From the NCBI GenBank assembly GCA_035528375.1, contig DATKYS010000006.1:1-9030 (forward strand): a DNA stretch of 9,030 bases, written 5' to 3'. Positions within the stretch are counted from its first letter, which is position 1; the number at the start of each line of letters is the position of its first letter. Both the position numbers and the translations under genes were made by a program. Below, piece by piece: positions 1 through 5,953 of the stretch. This stretch comes from a bacterium (GTDB lineage Bacteria; RBG-13-66-14). A model generated the notes under the pieces. That model made no database searches. It worked only from the letters and a program-made list of their open reading frames with translations, and was not told where the DNA came from.

Positions 1-12
1 AGGTCGGCCCGC

Positions 13-47
13 CCCTCACCCCAACCCTCTCCCTAAAAGGGAGAGGG
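13..47 (-). repeat. Hairpin repeat, CCCTCTCCC family
   Basis: A perfect 10-bp inverted repeat (25-34 with 38-47, loop AAA) is flanked on its left by the reverse complement of GGTTGGGGTGAGGGG. Read on the minus strand this is the CCCTCTCCC-hairpin-TTGGGGTGAGGG word found as an intergenic repeat in many unrelated bacterial genomes. Three related copies lie at 7793-7842, 7878-7912 and 8063-8098, all in the opposite orientation. No coding role is visible. Confidence 0.8.
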
Positions 48-73
48 GGCCGCTGCATCGCCTCCCCCGTCTT

Positions 74-108
74 TGCGATGACGTAGGGGCGTGTCTTTAG
101 ACCCGCCC
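74..108. repeat. Tag plus hairpin of the CTACG repeat family
   Basis: Positions 74-88 are the exact reverse complement of CCCTACGTCATCGCA, a word that recurs at 7753-7767, 7951-7965 and 7992-8006. It is followed by an imperfect hairpin at about 88-108 (GGGCGTGTCT, loop TT, AGACCCGCCC, one mismatch). It belongs to the same modular intergenic repeat family as the neighbouring elements. Confidence 0.65.
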
Positions 109-110
109 GT

Positions 111-210
111 GGGCCGACCTAAACGGCGCGCCGTCGGTCGGCCCCTACGTCCGGCAGCAATATAAACGGGCGACCGTGGAGGACTCGTCCTACCGGTCGC
201 CCCTACGGGG
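111..210 (+). repeat. Composite two-hairpin repeat, copy A
   Basis: Two hairpins lie in series. The first has 9-bp arms, GGGCCGACC at 111-119 and GGTCGGCCC at 136-144, around a GGCGCGCC palindrome, and is followed by CTACG. The second has GGGCGACCG at 168-176 and CGGTCGCCC at 194-202 and is followed by CTACGGGG. The first 40 bases differ from copy B (1957-1996) at one position. It is intergenic and non-coding, and its mechanism of spread is not visible. Confidence 0.8.
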
Positions 211-232
211 AATTGCGCGGTTCTAAATGTAG

Positions 233-254
233 GGCGGGGACTTCAATCCCCGCC
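233..254. repeat. Hairpin repeat, GGCGGGGA module
   Basis: Perfect 8-bp arms (233-240 and 247-254) enclose a 6-nt loop. Read on the minus strand the element is GGCGGGGA...TCCCCGCC followed by CTACATTT, the same module as at 7733-7754 and 8031-8052. It sits about 30 bp past the stop of the minus-strand gene at 287-742. On the plus strand it is followed by TTTTT (256-260), so it could also act as an intrinsic terminator for plus-strand transcripts entering from the left. Confidence 0.65.
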
Positions 255-286
255 GCTTTTTCAGGCAATCCTCACCCTGGTGGCCC

Positions 287-742
287 TTAGAAATAGTACC
301 GCAGCGCCAGGCCGCCGGAGACGTCGAAGCCCACCGCCGGGATGAAGTCCAGCCCCAGCCCGATTTCCGCCGACACCCCCAGGTGCCCCTCCAGGAAGAG
401 GTACTCAATACCGATCAATCCTCGGCCGGAGACGTGCATCTCGCTCTCGCCCGTCTCGTCCTTCTTGGCCTCGTGGATGGCCACCCGCCCGCCGACTCCC
501 AGGTACGGCCGCCAGGGAGATTCCAGCCAACCGAAGTGGAAGAGATAGTCCGCCCCCCCGGCGATGCCCCCCCCAAGGATGGACCAGGCCAGGTGGAAGT
601 CTATGGCGGACGGGGGCGAGAAGTTCCACTTGGCGGAAAGGCCCGTCGGCTCGCCAATGATGAGCCCGAGGCCGAAGTCGCGCACCTGCGCCGACGCCGC
701 GAGCGCCAGCACCAGAATCAACGCAACCGTGAGAATCCGCAT
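287..742 (-). CDS. Small outer-membrane beta-barrel protein
   Basis: A predicted 151-residue exported protein. Residues 1-18 form a clear signal peptide (Arg2, long Leu/Ala/Val core, probable cleavage ASA|Q). The rest alternates hydrophobic and polar residues with many glycines, as in amphipathic beta strands, and it ends in RYYF, the terminal aromatic expected of proteins inserted by the BAM complex. The stretch GLGLIIGEPTGLSAKW near the N-terminus resembles small Gram-negative barrel proteins of unknown function (DUF3996-like), though I cannot confirm family membership. The start at 742 is chosen because GGAGG (750-754) lies 7 nt upstream and the signal peptide begins there; the open frame extends to 958 only by chance. 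It is divergent from the gene at 813, with which it probably shares a promoter region. Its role is unknown; it could be structural or a narrow pore. Confidence 0.85.
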   Translation of the reverse strand: MRILTVALILVLALAASAQVRDFGLGLIIGEPTGLSAKWNFSPPSAIDFHLAWSILGGGIAGGADYLFHFGWLESPWRPYLGVGGRVAIHEAKKDETGESEMHVSGRGLIGIEYLFLEGHLGVSAEIGLGLDFIPAVGFDVSGGLALRYYF

Positions 743-782
743 CGTCTTTCCTCCCATTTTTAAAAGAAAAACACGCACTTCA

Positions 783-790
783 AGTATAAT
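783..790. promoter_or_regulatory. Overlapping divergent -10 elements
   Basis: TATAAT at 785-790 reads on the plus strand, 22 nt before the ATG at 813. TATACT (reverse complement of 783-788) reads on the minus strand, 40 nt before the start at 742. The two hexamers share four bases. No clear -35 is visible for either direction. This would be a symmetric bidirectional promoter in a gap of only 70 bp. Confidence 0.55.
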
Positions 791-812
791 AGTAACGAAT
801 TGGAGGTAAAAA

Positions 813-1523
813 ATGCAAGTTACGACTTTTACGGCGATGATGATTGCCGCCGTGGTGGCGGCGCAGACGCCCGCCCCGACGCCCTCCACCGCCGACGAGG
901 AGCTCCGGGCCGAGGCGGACAGGACGCCCTCGATGGCAGCCGAGGCGGCCGCCGACATCGCCGCCGGTCAGACCGCCGACGAGCAGGCCGGGCAGCTCGC
1001 TTACGAGGACACCCAGGGCCGCTGGATTCTATCCTGGGGGCCGACCTGGGCCGACGACCACTCATGGTACGACTACTACCCCCTGGCGACCACGTTCACC
1101 GCGCCCTTCCGCTGCCGCCTGGTCGCCTACCGCATCTACTGGTCGGGATACCCGGCGATGGCCTCAGTCCAGGAGCAACACACGGGTCCGACGCTCGATC
1201 TGATGCTCTACGCCGACTCGGGCCAGGACGGGACGCACCGCCCCGCGGGCGAGCCGCGCTTCACCGACAGCCTGGACGTGAGCTGGGCCGCCGCCGGGTG
1301 GATAGAAGTCGACGTCTCGGACTGGCGCGTGGACCTGGACGAGGGCGAGGTCTTCCACCCCGGCTGGAGCTCGAACACCGAGCTCGCCAACGGGCTGTCG
1401 TTCTCGGTGGTGCCGGGATCCTACTCCTGCTGGTACTCGTCGGATTCGCCGCAGGGGCCGGTGTGGATGGACGCGCAGAACGACTGGACGCACGTGGTGG
1501 AGGCTGTGGTCGAGAAACTTTAG
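813..1523 (+). CDS. Exported protein of unknown function
   Basis: A 236-residue protein whose family I do not recognise. The start is well supported: GGAGG at 802-806 lies 6 nt upstream and an in-frame TAA lies at 807-809. Residues 1-18 look like an export signal with a hydrophobic Ala/Val/Met core ending AAQT, but the n-region carries no Lys or Arg, which is unusual. Residues about 18-70 are Ala/Glu/Asp/Thr-rich and probably unstructured. From about residue 90 the protein is rich in Trp, Tyr and alternating beta-type residues: a segment beginning LATTFTAPFRCRLVAYRIYW, then GWIEVDVSDW and GLSFSVVPGSYSCWY. This pattern resembles carbohydrate-binding or jelly-roll sandwich domains of secreted proteins, by inference only. 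The gene is monocistronic and ends just before a strong bidirectional terminator. Confidence 0.8.
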   Translation: MQVTTFTAMMIAAVVAAQTPAPTPSTADEELRAEADRTPSMAAEAAADIAAGQTADEQAGQLAYEDTQGRWILSWGPTWADDHSWYDYYPLATTFTAPFRCRLVAYRIYWSGYPAMASVQEQHTGPTLDLMLYADSGQDGTHRPAGEPRFTDSLDVSWAAAGWIEVDVSDWRVDLDEGEVFHPGWSSNTELANGLSFSVVPGSYSCWYSSDSPQGPVWMDAQNDWTHVVEAVVEKL

Positions 1524-1545
1524 CCGCCGGCGGCCTGGCGTAATA

Positions 1546-1583
1546 AAAACCGCCCCGCGTCGAATGCGGGGCGGCTTTTTTTA
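1546..1583. terminator. Bidirectional intrinsic terminator
   Basis: A 9-bp perfect stem (CCGCCCCGC 1550-1558, GCGGGGCGG 1566-1574, 7-nt loop) is followed on the plus strand by a run of seven T (1576-1582). On the minus strand it is followed by TTTTTATT. It lies between the convergent genes ending at 1523 and 1594 and can serve both. Confidence 0.9.
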
Positions 1584-1593
1584 TTATCGACCG

Positions 1594-1881
1594 CTAATCG
1601 CCCACCGGCACCCACTCGCCGGTCGCCTCGTCGTAGTAGTAGGCGTTGCCGTCCTCGTCGTAGGCCGTGTCGTCCACGGGGGTCGGGTCCGGCACCTCCG
1701 GAATGTTATACAGGCTCTCTTCGGCCTCCTCCGCCCCCTCGCCCGAGTACTCCACCCAGACGGTTCCGCTGTCGTCGGTGTAGGTATCCAGGTAGAAGTC
1801 GCCGGAGCCCTCGTCGTCGTCATCGGCCAGCGCCGGGATGAACAGGGCCAGCATCAGCAGCACGGGCAGGAAACGGCTCAT
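1594..1881 (-). CDS. Small, extremely acidic exported protein
   Basis: A predicted 95-residue protein. The first 19 residues (MSRFLPVLLMLALFIPALA) are a textbook signal peptide with cleavage after ALA. The 76-residue mature part holds 15 Asp and 11 Glu and no Lys, Arg, His or Cys, so it should be strongly negative at any physiological pH. It starts with DDDDEG and ends in a Tyr/Trp-containing tail, AYYYDEATGEWVPVGD, that loosely recalls the YYY-x-x-x-TGE turn of WW/OCRE-type modules; this is a resemblance only. AGGAGG (1887-1892) lies 5 nt before the ATG and a TATACT box lies at 1911-1916. It could be a calcium-binding or surface-coating protein, but no EF-hand or dockerin motif is present. 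It is convergent with the gene at 813-1523 and shares its terminator. Confidence 0.8.
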   Translation of the reverse strand: MSRFLPVLLMLALFIPALADDDDEGSGDFYLDTYTDDSGTVWVEYSGEGAEEAEESLYNIPEVPDPTPVDDTAYDEDGNAYYYDEATGEWVPVGD

Positions 1882-1910
1882 CCATTCCTCCTAAAAAATT
1901 GAGCACACCC

Positions 1911-1916
1911 AGTATA
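1911..1916 (-). promoter_or_regulatory. -10 element (TATACT) of the acidic exported protein
   Basis: TATACT on the minus strand ends 29 nt before the ATG at 1881. No -35 box is evident. It is the same hexamer used before several other genes in the window. Confidence 0.5.
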
Positions 1917-1956
1917 TCCTCATCCTTCTCATTTTCCCAGCTTATTTTCCGCCCGC

Positions 1957-2040
1957 GGGCCGACCTGAACGGCGCGCCGTCGGTCGGCCCCTACGTTCGG
2001 CAACAGCGGTAACGGGCGACCGTGGACGGTCGCCCATACG
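1957..2040 (+). repeat. Composite two-hairpin repeat, copy B
   Basis: It has the same layout as copy A at 111-210. GGGCCGACC (1957-1965) pairs with GGTCGGCCC (1982-1990) around GGCGCGCC, followed by CTACG. A second hairpin, GGGCGACCGT (2014-2023) with ACGGTCGCCC (2026-2035), is followed by ATACGGGT. The second hairpin has a 2-nt loop here and a longer loop in copy A. It lies just downstream of the AIM24 gene and may help terminate it, although no T-run follows. Confidence 0.8.
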
Positions 2041-2055
2041 GGTGGAATTCTTGAG

Positions 2056-2071
2056 GCGCGGGTCGGCCCTA
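2056..2071 (+). repeat. Partial CTACG repeat merging into the AIM24 gene end
   Basis: CGCGGGTCGGCCCTAC matches the right arm and CTAC tail of the GGTCGGCCC repeat, without its left arm. Its CTA (2069-2071) is the reverse complement of the TAG stop codon of the AIM24-like gene, so the repeat end and the gene end coincide. Confidence 0.55.
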
Positions 2072-2725
2072 CTTCGAGCCCATCATGTAGAACATCATGG
2101 GGTTGCGGGTCTGCATCCACACCCGGCCCGGGCCGCTGAAGCGGCACACGAACCCCTCGCCGGAGAAGAAGAGGGACTTCATCCCGCCGGCCTTGGTGAC
2201 CTTGAAGGTGGCACTCTCGTCGAAGGCGACGATGTGGCCGGTGTCCACGACGTACTCCTCGCCGGCGCCGAGCTCGACCATGTGGATGGCGCCGTAGGCG
2301 GAGAGGAAGACGTCGCCCTGGCCGGAGATTTTCAACAGGAAGAGGCGCTCGCCGGAGAAGAACATCTTGCCGCCGCCGAACTTCGTGTCAATCTGGATGT
2401 CGCCGGTGTCGAAGATGTAGGAGCCGGACTGGACCAGGACGGCGTTGCCGGCTAGCTGGAGCTGAACGACGTCGCCGGGGTAACCGGGGGCGAAGGTGAC
2501 CTCGCCGCCGGAGGGTCCGCCGGTGTAGGTGTTCTGGAAGAAGCTCTCGCCGCCGACCATGGAGCGCAGGAGGGCCTTGCCGATGCCGCCGCGGGCCTTG
2601 GTCTTCATCTCCATGTCTGCGGACATGCTCACCATGGCGCCCGCCTCGGCGGTCACGCTCTCGCCGGGGTCCAGCATCACCTTGGCCAGGGTGAAGTTGG
2701 GTCGGTATAAAAGTTCATGTTTCAT
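2069..2725 (-). CDS. AIM24 family protein (TIGR00266/DUF124)
   Basis: A 218-residue protein, about the usual bacterial length for the AIM24/TIGR00266 family. Family hallmarks run in order: an N-terminal VMLDPGESVTAEAGAMVSMS (about residues 15-34), FFQNTYTGGPSGGEVTFAPG, repeated GEx-F/L-F-SG turns forming the double beta-prism-like body, a VDTGHIVAF motif, and the closing GPGRVWMQTRNP. Relatives are named after yeast mitochondrial Aim24, but the biochemical role of the bacterial members is not established. There is no signal peptide, so it is probably cytoplasmic or peripheral to the membrane. AAGGAG (2730-2735) lies 4 nt before the ATG. A TATACT -10 lies at 2772-2777. It is divergent from the DUF2225-like gene, and its TAG stop falls inside an intergenic repeat end. 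Confidence 0.93.
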   Translation of the reverse strand: MKHELLYRPNFTLAKVMLDPGESVTAEAGAMVSMSADMEMKTKARGGIGKALLRSMVGGESFFQNTYTGGPSGGEVTFAPGYPGDVVQLQLAGNAVLVQSGSYIFDTGDIQIDTKFGGGKMFFSGERLFLLKISGQGDVFLSAYGAIHMVELGAGEEYVVDTGHIVAFDESATFKVTKAGGMKSLFFSGEGFVCRFSGPGRVWMQTRNPMMFYMMGSK

Positions 2726-2771
2726 GGTTCTCCTTCGGGATATGTTGGGGAATTTCGCATTAGGTACACGC

Positions 2772-2777
2772 AGTATA
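2772..2777 (-). promoter_or_regulatory. -10 element (TATACT) of the AIM24-like gene
   Basis: TATACT on the minus strand, 46 nt before the ATG at 2725, within the 152-bp divergent gap. No convincing -35 is seen. Confidence 0.5.
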
Positions 2778-2838
2778 AAACAACCGGCGGGTCGGGGCCA
2801 AGGCGAAAATTAAGGCCCGCGTCTCCGGGCGCCGATCG

Positions 2839-2847
2839 TGCTATACT
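2839..2847 (+). promoter_or_regulatory. Extended -10 element of the DUF2225-like gene
   Basis: TGCTATACT is a TGn-extended -10 (hexamer 2842-2847), ending 30 nt before the ATG at 2878. The TG extension could explain the lack of a -35 box. Confidence 0.6.
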
Positions 2848-2877
2848 CTTAAAAAAGGACAACCGAGGAAGGTGAGC

Positions 2878-3864
2878 ATGACCCGCCGGATACTCCTGCT
2901 GGCTTTGGTTCTCTGCCTTTCCGCCGGGGCCACCACCCTGGAAACGGAAACGCGCATCTGCCCCGTGTGCGGCGAGGAGGTCGAGGTCGGCGTCCTGGCC
3001 AGCACGAACAACTTCGGCGGGGTGGGTACCGACTTCGCCCAGCACGCCGTCGGTAACCAGCCGTGGTGGTACTGGCTGGCGTACTCGCCGGGGTGTGGGT
3101 ACGCGGACTGGGTGGGCCGCTTCGGCGAGGAGCTCCCCGAGGACGAGGCCGCCTTCGTGCGGGAAAATCTATCCGACCGCGGCGGGGAGCAGCCGCTCTG
3201 GGAGCAGTACCGCAACCTGTACCTGCTGGAGAAATTCCGGGGCGCCACGCGGGTCGAGCTGGCGGATACGCTTTTAATCGGCTGGTGGTGCCTGCGGCCG
3301 GAGAACCTCCCGGCGGACTACCGCACCGATTACACCGCGTCCATCGTCGGGCTGTTGGACTCCGCGCTCGAGGCCGGCGAGGTGCTGCCGGAGCAGCTCG
3401 TGGAACGGGTGTACCTGGCGGCGGAGCTGACCCGACTGGGGGGCGACCACGAGGGGGCCGGGGGGCGCTTCGAGGAGGCCATGCTCATGCCCAACCTGGC
3501 CGAGTCGGGGATGCACGACTTCGTGGTGCGGCAGCTTCTTTTGTGCGACGCGCCGGAGACCCGGCGGCGGGTGGCCGCGGGGGACTTCGCGGGCGGCGGG
3601 GGGATTGACGACGCCGAGGACGCCGTCACCGCCCGGGGCGCCTGGGAGTTTTTCGCCAACAACGTCTCGGACGCGATTGATCGGGCCGACGCGGCGCTCA
3701 TGGTCTATTTCTACGGCACGCGGCTGGGCTGGAGCGCGGAGGAGCTCACCCCGTGGGTCGGACGTTTTCGGGAGAACTACGCCGCCGAGCTGAACCGCCG
3801 CCCGCTCCTGTACGACGCCGAGGACCTGGGGTTGTTGGAGCGGTTGACCGAGTACGAACGCTGA
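2878..3864 (+). CDS. Exported DUF2225-like protein with an incomplete zinc ribbon
   Basis: A 328-residue protein. Residues 1-18 are a signal peptide (Arg-Arg, Leu-rich core, cleavage near AGA|T). Residues 26-82 follow the DUF2225 pattern: CPVCGEEVEVGVL (Cys28, Cys31), an Asp-Phe-containing middle (TDFAQH), then an aromatic stretch ending SPGCGYADW (Cys73). In typical members the second knuckle is CPxCGYA; here its first Cys is Ser70. The remainder is helical with Glu/Leu/Ala repeats, like the TPR-type tail of DUF2225 proteins. ATG 2878 is preferred over an in-frame GTG at 2872 because the GAGGA at 2865-2869 is 8 nt from the ATG and only 2 nt from the GTG. DUF2225 proteins are usually cytoplasmic and of unknown function, so an exported version is notable. 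LVLC at residues 10-13 is not a proper lipobox. Family assignment is from the motif only. Confidence 0.75.
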   Translation: MTRRILLLALVLCLSAGATTLETETRICPVCGEEVEVGVLASTNNFGGVGTDFAQHAVGNQPWWYWLAYSPGCGYADWVGRFGEELPEDEAAFVRENLSDRGGEQPLWEQYRNLYLLEKFRGATRVELADTLLIGWWCLRPENLPADYRTDYTASIVGLLDSALEAGEVLPEQLVERVYLAAELTRLGGDHEGAGGRFEEAMLMPNLAESGMHDFVVRQLLLCDAPETRRRVAAGDFAGGGGIDDAEDAVTARGAWEFFANNVSDAIDRADAALMVYFYGTRLGWSAEELTPWVGRFRENYAAELNRRPLLYDAEDLGLLERLTEYER

Positions 3865-3977
3865 GGTCACCCGGAATCACGCTGATGAAATATACCTTTT
3901 TAGGTTTGTATTTTACTATTGTTTAATTAGAAGGATCGTTTGGTCGTAGTTCGATAGCTATCAGGAAATCCCGGGCG

Positions 3978-4002
3978 GGGCGGTCGGTGGGCCGCCCTTT
4001 TT
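3978..4002 (+). terminator. Intrinsic terminator after the DUF2225-like gene
   Basis: GGGCGG (3978-3983) pairs with CCGCCC (3992-3997) around an 8-nt loop and is followed by TTTTT (3998-4002). It lies 114 bp downstream of the stop codon, so the transcript would carry a long 3' tail including the AT-rich patch. Confidence 0.75.
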
Positions 4003-4014
4003 CACGAGTGGGGC

Positions 4015-4048
4015 TTGACAGGGGCTTGCGGGTGGAGTAATTTATACT
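4015..4048 (+). promoter_or_regulatory. Promoter of the propeller protein gene
   Basis: TATACT at 4043-4048 ends 19 nt before the ATG at 4068, so transcription would begin about at the Shine-Dalgarno site. A perfect TTGACA lies at 4015-4020, but 22 bp from TATACT, longer than the usual 16-18. TAATTT (4038-4043) is at 17 bp but matches the -10 consensus poorly. Which pairing is used is unclear. Confidence 0.5.
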
Positions 4049-4067
4049 CAGTGTAGGAGGTGGAGTG

Positions 4068-5921
4068 ATGAATAAAATCCTGGTCATTCTCGCCGCCCTC
4101 GCCCTGACGGCCCCCCTGGCCGCCGAGGAGTGGCACAAAGAGGCCCTCGACACTCTGGACACCAGCAACGACACCTGCCTCGTCCTGGACGGGCTCGGAC
4201 ATCCGCGAATCGTCTACATCGCCTCCAGCGACCTCAAGTACGCCTGCTGGGACGGGGCCGACTGGTCCTACGTAACGATATACCATTCCAGTAGCTTGAC
4301 CGGGCTGCTCGACCTGGTACTGGACGACGACGAATACCCCCATATCGCGTATTGTACGTTCCGTGTAGCGGACAGTCTGACGTCGTATTATTACACGTAT
4401 TTCGATGAGAACGGCCAACATTTTTGTCCAATATTCGAGACGAGTTTCGCCGCCCAGTACATATCCCTCGACCTGGCCGCGGACCGAACCCCCCACGTAT
4501 CCCTGGGGTACATGCCTTATTGTTACGCGTACTGGGACGGCGAATTATGGTACCTCGAAAGGGCGCCGGGATTCGGGGACATCGCTTTCGACGGGGCCGG
4601 CCGGCCCACGGTCGCGACCTGCTGGACGAACGACGAGCTCACGCTCGCCGTCCGGGAAAGCGGCGGGTGGACCGAGGAGACGGTGGACGCGGATGTGTCG
4701 TCGAAAATGGCATCGCTGGCCTACGACTCCCTGAACCACCCCCATATCTCCTACTACGACTCCGACGCCGACGACCTCCGCTACGCCTATCACGACGGTT
4801 CCGCCTGGCACGTCGAAATCCTGGACACGGAGGGCGACGTCGGGAATTACAACTCACTTGCACTCGATTCGGACGACCTGCCGCACATCGCCTACTACGA
4901 CGCCACCGAAGACGACCTAGTCTACACGTACTACGCCGGGGGAGAGTGGCACCGCGAGGTGGTGGATTCGGTGGGCGGCGTGAAACTTTACGCTTCGCTG
5001 ACGCTGGACTCCTACGACAGGCCGCACATCTCGTACAACAACGACACCCTCGGCGCCGTCATGTACGCCAGGCCGGTCAACGAATTCTTCCACCTGGTAT
5101 GGCCCGAGAGGGACGAGTTGGTGGAAGGCCCTTCCCTGACGCTGAACTGGCAGGACCATGAGATTCCCGACCTGGACAGCTACACGCTCCTGTGGGCGCG
5201 GAACCCGGATTTCAACGATTACGAGGAGATCACCGGGATTGAGGAATCGGAGTATCTGCTGGAGGGCCTGGAGGACGGCGACCGCATCTGGTGGCGGGTG
5301 AAATCGGTGGACGAGTCGGAGGACGAGCAATGGGCCGAGGAGATGGATTGGTTCTTCGACGTGGAGCTGGGCGGCGGGGTGGATATCGTTGACATGGGCG
5401 CGAAGCCGACCGACGCGGGCGTGTTAGTCAACTGGCGCTTCGAGGGGGGCGAGCCCGTCGGGATGGAAATATGGCGGAGCGATGACGGTGGTGAACCGGT
5501 CGCGCTTCCCGGCGGACCGCTGCCCGGTTCCGCCTCCCGCTACCTGGATCGGAAGGTTACACCGGGCGTCGAGTATATTTACCGGCTGGAGGTCACGGAG
5601 GCCGACGGGACGGTGACGCGGTTCGGACCGACGGAGGCGGTGAAGATTTCCCTACCGGACATCGAGCTGACGCTTGCCGCCTTCCCCAATCCTGCGACTG
5701 ATACCGTCACGATTCGCTGCGACCTGCCCGAAGACGGCCGGGTGGAGCTGGCGGTCTTCGATCTCGCCGGTCGGCGCGTGGCGACGCTGGTGGAGGGGGA
5801 GGTCGCCGCCGGCAGGCACGAGGCGGTCTGGGATTGCGCCGACGTGAAACCTGGCGTATACCTCTGCCGGCTGGAGACGACGGGGGGTAACTCGACCGAA
5901 CGCCTGGTCGTCACTCGATAG
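4068..5921 (+). CDS. Exported seven-bladed propeller protein with FN3-like and C-terminal sorting domains
   Basis: A 617-residue exported protein. Residues 1-19 are a signal peptide (cleavage near LAA|E). Residues 21-337 contain seven copies of a 38-51-residue unit centred on a PHIxY-like motif (prolines at 46, 91, 142, 180, 225, 272, 319), usually followed by a Tyr-rich strand and a GxxWHxExxD strand. This is the pattern of a beta-propeller. The N-terminal EEWHKEALDT supplies the last strand that blade seven lacks. Residues about 341-431 and 436-528 are fibronectin-III-like (the second with IWRSDDGG and YLDRKVTPGVEYIYRLE). Residues 536-617 are a type IX secretion/FlgD-like C-terminal domain (AFPNPATD, FDLAGRRVATL, WDCADVKPGVYLCRLET). 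It is probably secreted or surface-anchored and binding; no catalytic motif is recognised. ATG 4068 is preferred over GTG 4065 because AGGAGG (4055-4060) is 7 nt away. Confidence 0.9.
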   Translation: MNKILVILAALALTAPLAAEEWHKEALDTLDTSNDTCLVLDGLGHPRIVYIASSDLKYACWDGADWSYVTIYHSSSLTGLLDLVLDDDEYPHIAYCTFRVADSLTSYYYTYFDENGQHFCPIFETSFAAQYISLDLAADRTPHVSLGYMPYCYAYWDGELWYLERAPGFGDIAFDGAGRPTVATCWTNDELTLAVRESGGWTEETVDADVSSKMASLAYDSLNHPHISYYDSDADDLRYAYHDGSAWHVEILDTEGDVGNYNSLALDSDDLPHIAYYDATEDDLVYTYYAGGEWHREVVDSVGGVKLYASLTLDSYDRPHISYNNDTLGAVMYARPVNEFFHLVWPERDELVEGPSLTLNWQDHEIPDLDSYTLLWARNPDFNDYEEITGIEESEYLLEGLEDGDRIWWRVKSVDESEDEQWAEEMDWFFDVELGGGVDIVDMGAKPTDAGVLVNWRFEGGEPVGMEIWRSDDGGEPVALPGGPLPGSASRYLDRKVTPGVEYIYRLEVTEADGTVTRFGPTEAVKISLPDIELTLAAFPNPATDTVTIRCDLPEDGRVELAVFDLAGRRVATLVEGEVAAGRHEAVWDCADVKPGVYLCRLETTGGNSTERLVVTR

Positions 5922-5953
5922 AATCGTCCGGGTATATGGGTGCATATTAAAAT

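Larger units (their letters stand above)
3865..4064. other. Intergenic region with AT-rich patch and palindrome
   Basis: Positions 3888-3935 are clearly AT-rich against the GC-rich background, with no supported ORF. GATAGCTATC at 3953-3962 is a perfect 10-bp palindrome that could be an operator, but nothing ties it to a regulator. The right side holds a terminator (3978-4002) and the promoter of the propeller gene. Confidence 0.5.

Noticed and set aside
800-1543. Plus-strand open frame overlapping the gene at 813
   Set aside because: Its translation is Arg/Gly/Ala-rich low complexity with no signal peptide; the frame starting at 813 has the properly spaced Shine-Dalgarno and a balanced composition.
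2908-2919. Lipobox in the DUF2225-like protein (LVLC)
   Set aside because: The residue before Cys is Leu rather than Gly, Ala or Ser, and a normal signal peptidase I site follows a few residues later.
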